Below, in pieces: positions 24,537-36,053 of a stretch of 64,000 nucleotides of DNA. Numbering within the stretch: position 1 is the first letter of the stretch; the number at the start of each line of letters is the position of its first letter. The notes under the pieces are model-generated. The model was not told the origin of the DNA, did not search any database, and worked only from the letters and a program-made list of their open reading frames with translations. The position numbers were made by a program, and so were the translations under genes. The stretch spans positions 6,758,001 through 6,822,000 of the forward strand of contig JAGUCH010000004.1 of the NCBI GenBank assembly GCA_019096065.1, given 5' to 3'. This DNA comes from Paracyclopina nana. Its lineage: Eukaryota; Arthropoda; Copepoda; Cyclopoida; Cyclopettidae.

Positions 24537-27112
24537 AAGGTAATTGTAATTTTTGTTCCTAGCTCGAGGCAAATTCGGTTGTTATTGACAAACAAGGCGA
24601 AGCTTTTGTTATTATTGCCTAGCGAGTCTTTTATGTCGAAAACCATCAAACCATCAGCTTTTCATTGCTCGAATTTGGGGGTAGTTTTTTATTGCGCAGT
24701 CAAGGTTGGCAAATTTTCAATAAAAAAGCACTTTTTGGCGGCCAGACAGACTATGACCACAAACAATTGTTTGTTTGTTGACTTTAGTAGTAAAAAAGTC
24801 ATTTCAGGCTATCATTAACTTTGGCGTCATCACGGATCATTTCACTGGCTGGAAAATAATGCATTTGCATCAACAATCACCATTAATTAAGCAAACGACA
24901 AAAAAAACTTTAACACTGCTGTCAATTCAATTTTGCCCTGGACTAATTCGACTTTTGGGGCATTTTTCAAACCATTTTATAAGGGTAAATCTAGGTTGAA
25001 AATTAAAGGCAATAAAAGTCAAGCTTGAGTCTTGCAAATGCAAAAGATGACAAATCATTAAAAATTCGAGTCAGGAAAATTCGGGCCAATTTGGGCTCTG
25101 AAGTGACACACAATTCCGGTCAATTTTGAGTTAGGTTAAAATCCGTTGAAATGGCCTTGAGGTAAAGTGCGAAAAGGTGTCCTAAATGGAGATGTTAGTC
25201 AAAAGAGTCCAGCTTTGCCAGGTAATGATTGGTTTCAAGTAGTCCACGTGCTTTTTGTCTTATCTACTTTACATATGTTCCACTTGACAGTTATACCTAC
25301 TACTCACAAAAAGCTGTAAAATCTCTCCTTCTGGACACATCAGCAGGTTTTCTTCAGAAAAATCAGCTTTTTTAACAAAAATTACTCTGAATCATAAAAT
25401 TGAAAACACTTTTCATTTGTTACATTTTACTGGGCATTTCTCATAGAAGAGTGTGCAATTTTTTCAAAATGTGTGATGAAAGCACAATTTCTATAATTTT
25501 AGCTATGTTTACAGTGATTTTTCATGAAGAAACTAATTTTCACCCCATTTCCTTTCTTAGCTTACAATTCAATTTTTTAGGCTAAAAATGTTTTCTGCAG
25601 TTTTGGAGAGCTTTTCAAGATAGATCTGTTTAAAGAGGGATAAAAGTCTGCTTTTAAAGGACTTTTTTTGGTGTAGACAAGATCTTGGATATGCTGCTGC
25701 CCGTCTTTTTAGCATGATAATGAGCTTGTCCAAGGTGATAATTGCTCCTGTAGTTACGTTCATTACGCACTCACAACGAGAGATCCTCGATACTGTCAAG
25801 ATCAGCCAAGAAGAAACTTGTTATATCAGAGCTAAAAGCTCTAACATTGATTTCACTGATCTATCCGTAATTTCTAAAAACACTGATATTTACTTTAAAG
25901 TATCGCAGAATCAGCACCGTTTCAAATTGGCTGAACTTTTTGATTTATGCAAAAAAAAAAAATCCCCTCCCAGTTTTTTTTAAAATTGAACCCCATTTGC
26001 TCTACTTTTTAGATTTAGAATTTCAGACAATCAGTCATTTTTGTTTAAATATCCTAATTTGAGAAATATTGTAAGCATAACTTGACTTTTTAGATTGAAA
26101 ACTGTTTTCACTCCTATTTCAGGCATTTCACATTTGCGCAATGGGCATGGCCGAAAACTTCATAATATTCTTTAGGCAACTTTCTTTTCTGAAAATGATT
26201 TTGATTTAACTTAAAACTTTTCAAGGAAAGTTTAATTTTAATTTGGCATATTTTCATTTCTATCCTTGAATACATCACAACTTTTACTGTTCCATACCAA
26301 ATTTGCAAAAAAGCATTATTTAGTAGAAAGACTCAAAGGGACATGTTGCTTTTCTTTCTGCAAAGAGGGTCTCTAGGCTAAAGTTTAGTGCTTGGAAATT
26401 GCCGTTAAATGCCACTCTGTGGATGGGTGGAGTAAATCAAGCCGAAGAGAGAGAACTTGTCACCGTTGAAACTGTGGCAAAATTACGACCATCATTAGCT
26501 CTTTAAAGTTTTGACCCAAAAAATCAACTTTTTTCTATGGCGACCAACTTTGCCGTTCTTAAGCATGGGCCCGTTTTTTGAGCCTCTAAGAAATATTTTT
26601 TGCAAGCCATTTTTGGTTGATTTCTAATTACAGAAATAATGTTAAGCAGTTTTCGTACCTTATTGCAGAAATCCTCGGTATTTTCCTTGCAGCAAAATCT
26701 TGATCCTTTTTTGAATATCGTGTGAAATTTGGCACAAAATATCTTTCACATCTGAATTCTCTACATGACTTGCTCTGATTGAGATTCTCAGCTAAGAAAA
26801 GGAAAATGGGGAACCAACTGAGAAAATAAAAGCGAGAAAAACAAAAGCTGAGATAAAGTGAAAAACCACGAATATTGCAAAGGTTGCGTGAATAATTTGA
26901 AAATATTCCGTGAAATATTTTCAAATTTGCATATTTTTAACGTTATTTTAAAAAGTGAAATTATCCATGAAAAAACTTCCGATGTAATCGTAAATGTATT
27001 TTTATGGGTTGTACCCTTTTTTCTTTTTCGTCTCGCCCCGATTTATTCCGAAGTCAGCACAAAAAGTCAAAGTGTAAACAAATCGACGTTTTGTGACAAG
27101 AAGCCATCAAAA

Positions 27113-28310
27113 ATGTCACACCGAGACAACAGAGACAGGGTAAGGTTATTTTAAGCCCTTTAAACCACACTGAAGGCCATTTTAGTTCAATATTTGCCTT
27201 TTTTATATAAGAGCAAAGTTGTCAAAAATTGACTGTGCTTTTCAAGTTAGCCAAACTCTTCAAATTTCAGTCACATTCTATGAGGAAGATTTCTATTAAA
27301 GGCTGAAAAAAGATTTAAATTGGGCCACCAAACATTGCTGCATTTGCAAGAAAAAACAAATTTTTGCTCAAAGGTTTTTTCATTTCTTTCAGAAAATAGA
27401 TATTATGATAATTTCTTTGATTTTGCCATTTCTCAGGCTAGAAAAAACTTATTTTAATGAATTTTTCATGATGGATTTCAGGCCCAAAGACCAGATTCTC
27501 ATAGGAGGAAATGGGACAAAGATGAGTTTGAGCGAAAGGCCAAAGATCGTGAGGATGAAGAGAGGTCCAAACGTCGCGAGCATGCCAAGGCCATGTCTGA
27601 TGCCGCAGCCGCGAGGGCAGCCTCTAAATACGACGATTCTGATGATGACTGGGATGCCATGGACGAAGATTGGGAAGGTGTTCACAAACGAAGCAGTATT
27701 CCAAGAAGGTAAACTTAAACAGTTTACTTTAAAGCAAAGTGATGTCAATTAGTGACTTTTCAGGCCAAAATCCGAGGATGGCCCACCTGTCAAGCGAAAA
27801 TTGCTGTCACAGCGAGACTATAAAGTTGACTTGGAGTCGAAGTTGGGCAAAAGTCAAGTGATCACTAAAAACACTCCATCTTCTTCGTCGGGTGGTTACT
27901 ATTGCAATGTGTGCGATTGCATTGTCAAGGACTCCATCAATTTCCTTGATCACATCAATGGCAAAAAGCGTGAGTAAAATGAAACTGAAACGCATACAAA
28001 GTCTTCAATTTGATAAATTGCAGATCAAAGAAATTTGGGTATGTCCATGAGGATTGAAAGGTCCACTGTGGATCAAGTGAAGGCAAGGTTTGCCCTCAAC
28101 AAGAAGAAAATGGAGGAGAAAAAGAAAGAATACGACCTCGAGATGAAAGTGACCGAATTGAGGGAGGAAGAGGACAAATTACGAGAATATAGGAGAGAGA
28201 AAAAGAGGGAGAAAAAGAAAAGCTCGACCACAGATGATATCGGCCAAATGGATCCGGATATGATGGCCATGATGGGCTTTGGGGGCTTTGGTGGGTCCAA
28301 GAAGAACTAG
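27113..28310 (+). CDS. ZMAT2: ZMAT2/Snu23 spliceosomal zinc-finger protein
   Basis: Four exons: 27113-27139, 27482-27708, 27764-27969 and 28024-28310. Phases are continuous and give 248 residues. Exon 1 encodes MSHRDNRDR, exon 2 the [18 protein letters not shown] segment, exon 3 the U1-type C2H2 finger ([25 protein letters not shown]), and exon 4 the conserved [19 protein letters not shown] followed by a Lys/Glu coiled coil. ZMAT2 is the metazoan Snu23, a component of the pre-catalytic spliceosomal B complex involved in 5' splice-site handover. It is longer than the 199-residue human protein mostly in the N-terminal acidic segment. A poly(A)-like AATAAA lies near 28330. Confidence 0.94.
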
Positions 28311-28387
28311 CATTTTTTCAGTGCATCTTAATAAAAAGTGTTCTTTTTAGCTCATTTCCTCTTTTCAAAGTGTCATCAATGTTTAAA

Positions 28388-28778
28388 GGGGCTTTCCATG
28401 TGGTGCTTTTTTGACACTAAGTTACCAAAACTCGACACTACAATCCGTGCTAAATTTTCCAAGTTGCCGAAATTTGTCACATCACAGCACAGCACAACAC
28501 AACACAAGCCAGATTGACAAAAGCATAAAAGTTTATTTTTCATCAAGAGTTACCAGACTAAGCAGAAAGTCATTAAAGCTTAAATTGGTGTTTTTTGTAA
28601 GAAAAGGGGGATAAATGAATTGAGGTATGAAATAAAGTGTGTTTTGGTTGCTTGTTACATGTCCATCTGCTAGTCACTCCTTGACACTGTCACTATTGCG
28701 CATTGCATAGCACACAGTTACCATTTTTTGACACTATCACTCATTTACTGTTTGTTGACACACCACATGGAAAGGCCC
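28388..28778. mobile_element. Non-autonomous terminal-inverted-repeat element (MITE-like)
   Basis: The ends match as 18-nt inverted repeats with two mismatches: 28388-28405 reads GGGGCTTTCCATGTGGTG and 28761-28778 reads CACCACATGGAAAGGCCC. Inside, TTTTTTGACACTA or GACACT words recur near both ends, as subterminal repeats do in many MITEs. There is no coding capacity. A second element with related ends lies at 31889-32116. No clear target-site duplication is visible. Confidence 0.55.
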
Positions 28779-28926
28779 AAAATTCTCACCCTCTTAATTA
28801 ATCTGTTGAGGACTTTTAGCTTTAGCTCAGTTATCTTAGCTTGCAGGCAGGAACTTGACTTTAAATGGCTCAGCCATAGAATTGGTTAACGTTTATTCTC
28901 GCGTGATTTATTGCCCGTTAACGAAG

Positions 28927-29730
28927 ATGGGCAATCTCAAGTGTGACGCTTGTCACAAGAGCTGTTCCACCAGAACTGAGCTTAAAAGCCATGTAAAGGG
29001 AGTGCACGAGAAAGAAAAGCCTTTTAGCTGTGATATTTGTGGAAATCGCTACACCAAAAGGTACATCCTGGAAGGCCATGTCAAGGCTGTGCACGAAGAG
29101 GCAAAGCCATTCAAGTGTGACATTTGTCACAGGAGCTGTTCCACCAGAACTGTGCTTAAAAGCCATGTAAGGGGAGTGCATGAGAAAGAAAAGCGATTTA
29201 GCTGTGATATTTGCGGAAATCGCTACACCAACAGGCTCATCCTGGAAGGCCATGTCAAGGCTGTGCACGAAGAGGCAAAGCCGTTCAAGTGTGACGCTTG
29301 TGATAAGCAGTTCAGCTTTAAGAGTAACCTAATAAGGCATGTTAAAGCTATTCATGAAAAGAAAAAGGCTCACGAATGCAGCATTTGCAGCAGAAAGTTT
29401 GGACTTTCAGGAAACCTCAATCGACATTTCAGAACAGTTCATCAGAATAAGACACTATTTCGATGTGACACTTGCGGCAAGTCATTCACTGCCAAGTGCA
29501 ATTATTCGTATCACATCACCACCGTACACCAAAAGATATATCCTTACAAATGCAGCATTTGTGGGCATTTATCTGGGTCGCGAGGGAACTTGCAAAAGCA
29601 CATCACATTCAGGCATGACTCAGCAAGACACACTTCATGTCACATTTGTGATGACAAGTTTCGCAATCTTGGAGAGCTGAAAATTCACATTGACAAGGCG
29701 CATATCAATAAGATGAGATCGAAGAGCTGA
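28927..29730 (+). CDS. C2H2 zinc-finger protein with nine tandem fingers
   Basis: A single exon of 267 residues from the first ATG, at 28927. Nine C2H2 fingers follow one another with H-x-x-x-H spacing and TGEKP-like linkers of the type HEKEKPF or HEEAKPF. Fingers 1-2 and 3-4 are near-identical pairs, offset by exactly 174 bp, so a two-finger unit has been duplicated. Fingers 5-9 are distinct. No KRAB, BTB, ZAD or SET domain is seen. A DNA-binding regulator is the natural inference, but target and orthology are unknown. A splice acceptor-like GCTTGCAG sits at about 28846, so an upstream non-coding or coding exon is possible. Confidence 0.85.
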   Translation: MGNLKCDACHKSCSTRTELKSHVKGVHEKEKPFSCDICGNRYTKRYILEGHVKAVHEEAKPFKCDICHRSCSTRTVLKSHVRGVHEKEKRFSCDICGNRYTNRLILEGHVKAVHEEAKPFKCDACDKQFSFKSNLIRHVKAIHEKKKAHECSICSRKFGLSGNLNRHFRTVHQNKTLFRCDTCGKSFTAKCNYSYHITTVHQKIYPYKCSICGHLSGSRGNLQKHITFRHDSARHTSCHICDDKFRNLGELKIHIDKAHINKMRSKS

Positions 29731-30184
29731 AGCACTTTTCTCCTACTAAACAGGGCAGATGGAAGAGAAATTGCAATGAATTGATTGTCATGAAAAACTA
29801 TTATTTGGAAAAGTTCCAATCAGGGAAAAATTATTGTTATTGAAATATATGTATTATTTTTACTGGGAATTTTTGGCATAAATTCATTATTTCAATAATC
29901 TGTGTGCACCCATCTCCTCGTAAAATATTCATAAGATTAGCATGAATTAGGAGAGAGGACTTTCATATTAATAATATAAGCAGCTTCAGGAACAATCAAG
30001 AAAATCATGAAAGAGCAATTAATCAAGAAGCCATGAAGGCGTGACTATTTAGATGGAAAATATAGATTTGAGGTACCAACTTCATTTACTTATTTTACGA
30101 AAGGAATTGAAATACTTGTTCTTAAGGTGTATTCAATAAAAATCCACCTAATAACATACAAGAGCAAGCTAATGCAGCGGCTCA
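29731..30184. other. Intergenic, convergent 3' ends
   Basis: AT-rich space between the zinc-finger stop and the DNAJA3 stop on the opposite strand. Nothing beyond general AT-richness is seen. Confidence 0.6.
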
Positions 30185-31672
30185 TTAACACTTATCCTTG
30201 TTTGATTCACTTTTATCAGCTGCGAGTAGCTCCCTTATTTCACCCACGAGTCCATCAGTGTCTTCCATGACCACTTTGCCACCAGTTCTGTTATAAGTCA
30301 GCCCATTGACTGTGCCAGGCGTGTCCTGTTCAGTCTCAGCAAAAGCATAGAGCAAAGCTCTCTGCTTCTCACTCAAGGCTTTGGGAGGCTCGACCCTGAT
30401 GTGAATGTAATGGTCGCCATAGCCATAACCACTCACTTTTTTGATGCCCTTTCCCGCCATTCGCATTCGAGTGTGCGAACTAGTTCCAACTGGGATTTGC
30501 ACATTCAAGTCCTCATAAACGCCTTGTATTCTAATGGCTCCTCCCAAAGCTGCCTGTGACAGGGAGATTTTGGCATCCGTGTGCACATCTGCTCCTTGGC
30601 GCCTGAAATAATCAGAAGGAGCCACAGAAAATGTGATGAAGATCTCTCTGTTGCCCACTGGCATGCGAACAGTTTGACCATCTTCAATGCCAGCAGGGAC
30701 TGGCACTTTGACGGTGTGGCGTTGCTTGCTTTGACCTTGACCCCCACATTCTCGGCATGGGTGCTTGTTCCAGAAGCCCTTGCCATGGCATCTACGGCAA
30801 GTTGACCTCATCATGAAAGGTCCGGTTGTAACTGTTTCCATTCCAGTCCCTGAGCAATTGGGACACCTGTAAAATGGTTTTTAAAAGAGATGGCAATTAA
30901 ATGCATTCAAGCAGTTTACCTTTCTGACGATGTGCCAGGTTCATTCCCACTTCCGCTGCACTTGACACAACTGTCCATGATGGACACGGTTATGTCCTTG
31001 TCAACGCCTTTGGCAGCCTCCAAAAAGTTGAGCTTCATTTTGTACTCTGAAGGCTGGCTGAAATCAAACCCACCAGAGTCCCCAAATCCAGCTTGTCTCC
31101 AGCTTTTGTCACCAAATATGGTTCTGAACAGTTCCTCGGGATCGATGGAAGATTGGAAATTCCAACCTCCTTGTCCTCCACCAGGGAAACCCCCACCACT
31201 GAATGGATTTCCTCCCGGGCTGCCTGATGTCGTTCCAAACGCATCATATTGTTTGCGCTTGTTGTCATCTGACAAACACTCGTAAGCCTCGGAGACCTCT
31301 TGGAATTTTTTCTGAGCTTCTTTGTCGCCTTTATTTGTGTCTGGATGAAACTTTTTCGCTAGCTGATAGTAGGCTTTTTTAATATCCTTAGAAGAGGCAT
31401 CTCTGCTCACTCCTAAAATATTATAGTAATCCTTCGAGCTCAAAAGTGCACTCGAAGTCCTGTAACAGAAAGGAAACCATCAAATTAAGTAAAATTTCCA
31501 ATGAAAGTAAAAGTAGAACTTACCTAAATGATCTCGCTTCAATGACAACTGATTTCTTAAAGTAATTTGAAGGCGTTTTGTCGCTTCTCAAGGCGAATGT
31601 TAAATTTCTTGAAGGCTCTTTCGTTATCAATCGAACACTAGACAAAAGTCGGACATTTCTCATAAGACCCAT
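30185..31672 (-). CDS. DNAJA3: Mitochondrial DnaJ/Hsp40 (Tid1 type)
   Basis: Three exons: 31524-31672, 30920-31459 and 30185-30866, giving 456 residues. Exon 1 encodes a basic, hydroxylated N-terminus ([16 protein letters not shown]) suited to mitochondrial import. The J-domain begins at KDYYNILGV and carries the HPD triad ([10 protein letters not shown]). A Gly/Phe-rich stretch ([17 protein letters not shown]) follows, then four CxxCxGxG zinc-binding repeats ([32 protein letters not shown]) and the substrate-binding C-terminal domains. The protein is a co-chaperone of mitochondrial Hsp70. It is divergent from mago nashi, with about 660 bp between the two starts that includes a TIR element. 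Confidence 0.95.
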
Positions 31673-31888
31673 TTTGACTTAGACGATTTCGCAGATTTTT
31701 CTAGTACAGCATGTTTTGTTTATTTACAATCCGGATTGGTAAATATGTTTTAAGGCAGCCGACAACTTGAAATAAAGCCCTAAAGAGAAAAATTTCATTA
31801 TGAAAGCTTGAAAATTCATTTCATAGACTTCAAATAATTTTTTATGAAGTATTATTTACGAAAAAAGGTAATTAAACTGGGTATTTAA

Positions 31889-32116
31889 GGTCCTTTCCAT
31901 GTGCTCACTTTTGGTTTTAAGGTACACAAAAATGTACCACGCAAAACCGTTTTTGCAAGACCGTTTTCATTGTTTATTTACGTTTTTGTTTACTTTTTAC
32001 GTACTGGATGTTTACTTATTTGTTTACTTCTTTTGCTACTTGCCTAAGACCAATTTTTTGTACCATCAAAAACCGTTTTTCAGTTTTATTTTTTGAACAA
32101 GCACATGGAAAGGTCC
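31889..32116. mobile_element. Short TIR element (MITE-like) between DNAJA3 and mago
   Basis: The ends form 17-nt inverted repeats with one mismatch: GGTCCTTTCCATGTGCT at 31889-31905 and AGCACATGGAAAGGTCC at 32100-32116. If one more base is counted at each end, TA flanks both sides. The terminal sequence CCTTTCCATGTG is shared with the element at 28388-28778, so the two probably belong to one family. The interior is AT-rich, with GTACCA and AAACCG words mirrored near the ends. It lies in the shared promoter region of DNAJA3 and mago. Confidence 0.55.
31971..32027 (+). promoter_or_regulatory. Cluster of four TGTTTA(C/T) forkhead-like sites
   Basis: TGTTTAT at 31971 and TGTTTAC at 31987, 32009 and 32021 match the core bound by forkhead/FOX proteins. 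They fall inside the TIR element and about 310-365 bp upstream of the mago start. AT-rich DNA yields such words by chance, so function is unproven. Confidence 0.3.
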
Positions 32117-32335
32117 TTAGTGACTATGAAAGAAAGCCGACTGATGCGGGCTACTTTTATGGTCATTCATTGGTGCCATTAAAATTTGCTCTTTTAACAC
32201 TTTTTTATTGGGGAATTTGGCACTTTTCAAAACTTTTCAGGGGTAAACTAAGTTCGGACACCGAGTAGCTATCAGCCTACAGAGTTTGAGCAAACACAAT
32301 TTTCGATTATTTTGATATTTGAGTAATTCGTGAAA

Positions 32336-32776
32336 ATGAGTGGGGACTTCTATTTGCGTTATTATGTGGGCCACAAAGGCAAATTCGGCCACGAATTTCT
32401 CGAGTTTGAATTCAGGCCTGACGGCAAATTGAGATATGCCAACAATTCCAACTACAAGAATGACACCATGATCCGAAAAGAAGCCTACGTTCACAAGTCT
32501 GTCATGGATGAACTGAGGAGGATCATTGAGGACTCTGAAATCATGGACGAAGATGACACTCCTTGGCCTCAACCAGATCGGGTTGGCCGGCAAGAACTGG
32601 AGATTGTTATCGGCGATGAGCACATTTCGTTCACCACTTCTAAAATTGGCAGCCTAGTGGATGTGAACAACAGCAAGGACACCGATGGGCTCAGATGCTT
32701 TTACTACCTTGTTCAAGACTTGAAATGCCTGGTGTTCTCCCTCATTGGGCTGCATTTCAAGATCAAGCCCATTTAA
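32336..32776 (+). CDS. mago: Mago nashi, exon junction complex core subunit
   Basis: A single exon of 146 residues, exactly the family length, from the ATG at 32336; the GTG two codons earlier is not needed. The sequence is nearly invariant across animals: [40 protein letters not shown] and [19 protein letters not shown] are present. Mago pairs with Y14 (RBM8A) in the exon junction complex, locking eIF4A3 on spliced mRNA and acting in mRNA localisation and NMD. It converges on NUB1, with only 26 nt between the stop codons, so the 3' UTRs probably overlap antisense. Confidence 0.98.
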   Translation: MSGDFYLRYYVGHKGKFGHEFLEFEFRPDGKLRYANNSNYKNDTMIRKEAYVHKSVMDELRRIIEDSEIMDEDDTPWPQPDRVGRQELEIVIGDEHISFTTSKIGSLVDVNNSKDTDGLRCFYYLVQDLKCLVFSLIGLHFKIKPI

Positions 32777-32802
32777 TTTGAAAAATACAAGCGTGTAAAA
32801 AA

Positions 32803-34674
32803 TTACATTCCCATGAGTTTCTTATACTGGTCAAGATAGGCACTCTCTTCTTCCAGAGTGACATCCAGATGATCCTCTTCACCTACCATATCTTCTTGCA
32901 TTCTCTTTTTTGCATCTTTAGTTTTTTGCTTGTCAGAATCAGCCTGGCTAAGAATAGTGTCTATGATTTCAGGATTTTTGGTGAGCAAGTCCACTGCTCT
33001 GCCAATATTCCCCTTGCAATTCTTTAGAGCTGCCTTGGCAGCCTTGGGATCAAACCCCATGGACGTGATAGAGTCAATCATATCTTTGGTCACCTTTTCT
33101 TCCGAGTCATCTTCATCGCCAAAGTTAGAGAGAAGCAGCTCTGGATTATCATTCATGACTTCAATAGCTTGGTTCATGTCATTGTCTGTGTGTCTCAAAG
33201 CTCTAGCAGCAAGCTCCTCTTCATAGCCCATTTTCACGAGTGTTTTCAAGTAGCCCAAGTTTACCCAAGATCCATTGACAGTCTTGCCCAAAGATTTCCT
33301 CTTCTCATTTCTCTCCTCTTCTTCCTTCGCCATTCTCTCCCTTTTAAGCTTGGCTTCATGGGCATATTTCACTGCCAAAGTTGGACAATGTCGGGTGGCT
33401 CGCAATGCCAACCTAGCTTCTCTGGGCGAAAATCCTTGAGCCACAACTTCCTCAAGGGCTTCCTCGGGCACCTTCAACTGCTTCAGCTCATGATTGGCTT
33501 GGCTTAACAGGCTCCTAGCTTGGCTTTGAAGGCCTGAGATGAAAGCACAAATAGCTTGGAGCAAATGTAGTCTCATGTACAAAACTGTCTCATTGCTCGA
33601 ACTTCCCTTGAGAGCCTCAAGTCTTTCCAGGTTTTGCCCGTAGCTCTTTTTGAAGCTTGTCTCGCACTCTTTCAGCCGCTCTTGAGCATTTGGCAACTCA
33701 CTGAGGTTGCCCAGACGTAAGTAGCACCAGGCAATGTCCAAGTTCAGTAGTCCATAGTTGTCAACAACTTCAAGCAATTCAGATCTACATTTGTTGTACT
33801 CCTCCTTGGCTTCAAGCAACAAGACAATGGCCAAAGCATAATTTGACCTTTTCATGGCTCCCTTTCCCTTGTCATGCAAACTCATGGCCATAATCATGCT
33901 CTTCTTCTCCTCTTTAGGTAGCTCCACTTGCTTTCCATTTTGGTCAGTGATTGTCATCTCATCTTTGTCACTTAAAATCTCAGCATCTTCCTTGGCAGTG
34001 TCCAAGATTCTCCTTTGTTCTTCAACAACAAGGACATCATTACAATTGTGATCAACCGTGAGAACCATCACAGTTTGTCCTGGTTTAAAGCCTAGGTGGG
34101 ACAACCTGGCATTAGGCTTGATCACTGAGCCTCCAGAGACAAGTTTAAACTTGTCTTTAGAGCAGCCGAAAGTGGTTGACACCAAGTTGGCTAATTCATC
34201 TCCCGTCTCGTTGTTGTCAATTTGGATGGCAATTACATTATCTTGTTTTCGAAGGTGTCTGTCAGGCTTCAATTTCAGCTCAATTAATCCCGATTGTACT
34301 AGAATATCCCTGGCTTTTAATTTTTCAATAGCATTGCCTTGAAGCTTGCTAAAAATGATAGAAACAATAAATTATACATTTCAATTTAACAAGTAACAAC
34401 TTACATAAGGCCTTGGTAAACAATTAAATCATCTAATTCCAGTTCTGGAGCCAAGGAGGTGGCAGTTTGCAGTAAAGCTGACTCATTTGGTCCATTATCC
34501 TTGATGTAATAGGGCTCAAGCCACAGCCTAATATAGAAAAGCATTTTAATCAGAAAATGGTGAAATTAAGCAGAAGCTTTACTTGATTTTGTTCATGTTG
34601 ATCAAATTTCGTATTCTGCTTAAAATTGCTTCGAGCGCAATTTTCTCATTGTCCTCTTCCAGGATGTCTTCCAT
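32803..34674 (-). CDS. NUB1: NEDD8 ultimate buster 1 (UBL-UBA protein)
   Basis: Three exons: 34583-34674, 34405-34527 and 32803-34348, with continuous phase, giving 586 residues. Domains in order: an N-terminal helical segment; a ubiquitin-like domain (about residues 80-145, ending GFKPGQTVMVLT); a helical middle; and three UBA domains (EEVVAQGFSPREARLALRAT, LVKMGYEEELAARALRHT, DSITSMGFDPKAAKAALK). The end is LDQYKKLMGM. NUB1 delivers NEDD8 and neddylated proteins to the proteasome. A CTTTTAGCAG acceptor-like site lies about 14 nt upstream of the ATG and could be a 5' UTR intron or leader-splice site. Confidence 0.92.
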
Positions 34675-35155
34675 CTTTGCCCTTTGTTCTGCTAAAAGTT
34701 TTCCAAAGGAGGAAAAAAGTCAACGATGATTCAACAATTGTTTTTGTTGAACCCAGTTCACAGATCTCAGTTTGTAACTTTGTATATTATTTACATGAAT
34801 CAGAGTTTCCAGATATATTTTCCGTTAAACACTGCTCATATTTTTTTAGTATAGAAAGATAATTGCGTCAAATTACAAGAGGTAAAAAATCATGTTTGAT
34901 GAGGCCATCATTTTTTGTCTTAAGCGGCTATCATAAATTTCGGAGGAGGCCTTTTGTCAAATTTGGCTCTTTTGAAGGCTTCTGTGCTAAATCGAGCTTC
35001 TTCGATCCTTCACGCTTCACTCACAGACAGAAATTTTGCAATCTGCACATTCGTAAGCAGCCGAATCTGACTATCGAGTCGGATGTTTTTCCACGTCAAC
35101 TCACAAGTTAGACATGGTGTGAATTTTGCATTTTGTTCTTTAAGAAAGCGTGGGG
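34675..35155. other. Divergent promoter region NUB1/TRAPPC2
   Basis: Head-to-head spacing of 481 bp. The half next to TRAPPC2 is richer in GC and contains CG dinucleotides. No TATA box or other strong element stands out. Confidence 0.4.
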
Positions 35156-35642
35156 ATGTCAGGCAATTACTTCTTTGTTATTGTCGGTCACAATGACAAC
35201 CCGTTGTTTGAGGTGAGCACAAAATCGACACGAGACATTTCTCATTTGCACAGTGGGCGTGTAATTTTATTTTCAGATGGAATTCTCGCCACCCGGTAAA
35301 GATCTGCGTAAAGATGATCACCGGCATTTGAACCAGTTCATTGCTCATGCAGCCCTTGACCTCGTGGATGAACACATGCTGAAAACGACGAACATGTACT
35401 TGAAAGTGGTGGACAAGTTCAATGAGTGGTATGTGTCCAGCTTTGTCACTGCAAGCCGCCAGCGATTTATCATTTTGCACGACTCCAAAAATGAGGATGG
35501 CATCAAAAACTTTTTCATGGAAATGTACGAGACCTACATCAAATGGGTGATGAACCCTTTCTACGAACTCAATACGCCCATTCGATCCCAAGCATTTGAG
35601 AGGAAAGCTCAATTTTATGGGCGTAAATTTCTCACTGGTTAA
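35156..35642 (+). CDS. TRAPPC2: TRAPP subunit 2 (sedlin)
   Basis: Two exons, 35156-35212 and 35277-35642, encode 140 residues, the same length as human sedlin. The sequence [22 protein letters not shown], the [14 protein letters not shown] stretch and the C-terminal [10 protein letters not shown] match the family closely. TRAPPC2 is a longin-fold core subunit of TRAPP complexes that act as Rab GEFs in ER-Golgi traffic. Its TAA (35640-35642) is followed after 20 nt by the PIGP ATG, and no AATAAA lies between them. Confidence 0.96.
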
Positions 35643-35662
35643 AATCCACCACTTGTGTGAGC

Positions 35663-36049
35663 ATGCAACAATTTGTCCCTGAGCAGCACAATCCCGCCCC
35701 AACACCTGAAAGAGCTGTCTATGGGTTCATTCTATACTTGCTAGCAACTGCTGTTTTCGGACTTTACCTAGTGTGGCTTATTCTGCCTGAAGAGCTCCTC
35801 GACCACATTGGGGCTGGCTCCTTTTTGCCACAAAAGTACTGGGCTGTGGCCTTGCCCATATACTTCTCCGTGGCCTTCTTTTTGTTTGTCTTCTTTGTGT
35901 ACCCGAGTCTGGGCATGCTGATCACTCCTTCGATTCACGATATTCGAAATATCACTGATGAGTATGTGATTTATGGCAGTCACACTGACAAGACCAAAAT
36001 CCCACGAGTATTTGACATTCACCCAGCTGACCAGCTCAAGAAAAAGTGA
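35663..36049 (+). CDS. PIGP: PIG-P, GPI-GlcNAc transferase subunit
   Basis: A 128-residue single-exon protein from the ATG at 35663; the in-frame GTG just upstream is ignored. It contains two membrane helices (VYGFILYLLATAVFGLYLVWLI and YWAVALPIYFSVAFFLFVFFVYPSL, described by position about 15-36 and 60-84) and the conserved DIRNITDEY segment near the C-terminus. PIG-P is a small subunit of the ER complex that adds GlcNAc to phosphatidylinositol in the first step of GPI-anchor synthesis. It lies 20 nt after TRAPPC2, and its TGA is separated from the ATXN10 ATG by four bases. Confidence 0.93.
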   Translation: MQQFVPEQHNPAPTPERAVYGFILYLLATAVFGLYLVWLILPEELLDHIGAGSFLPQKYWAVALPIYFSVAFFLFVFFVYPSLGMLITPSIHDIRNITDEYVIYGSHTDKTKIPRVFDIHPADQLKKK

Positions 36050-36053
36050 AAAA

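Larger units (their letters stand above)
15977..27112. other. Gene-poor region upstream of the achaete-scute gene
   Basis: About 11 kb without a supportable coding exon. It contains minisatellites at 17.7-18.3 and 20.7-21.25 kb and a tandemly duplicated ~305-bp segment at 23.93-24.54 kb. Long open frames are absent; those of 60-100 codons are low-complexity, and none carries a recognisable motif. The short frame just before 27.11 kb is the 5' flank of ZMAT2. As on the other side, proneural enhancers are the likeliest function. Confidence 0.6.
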
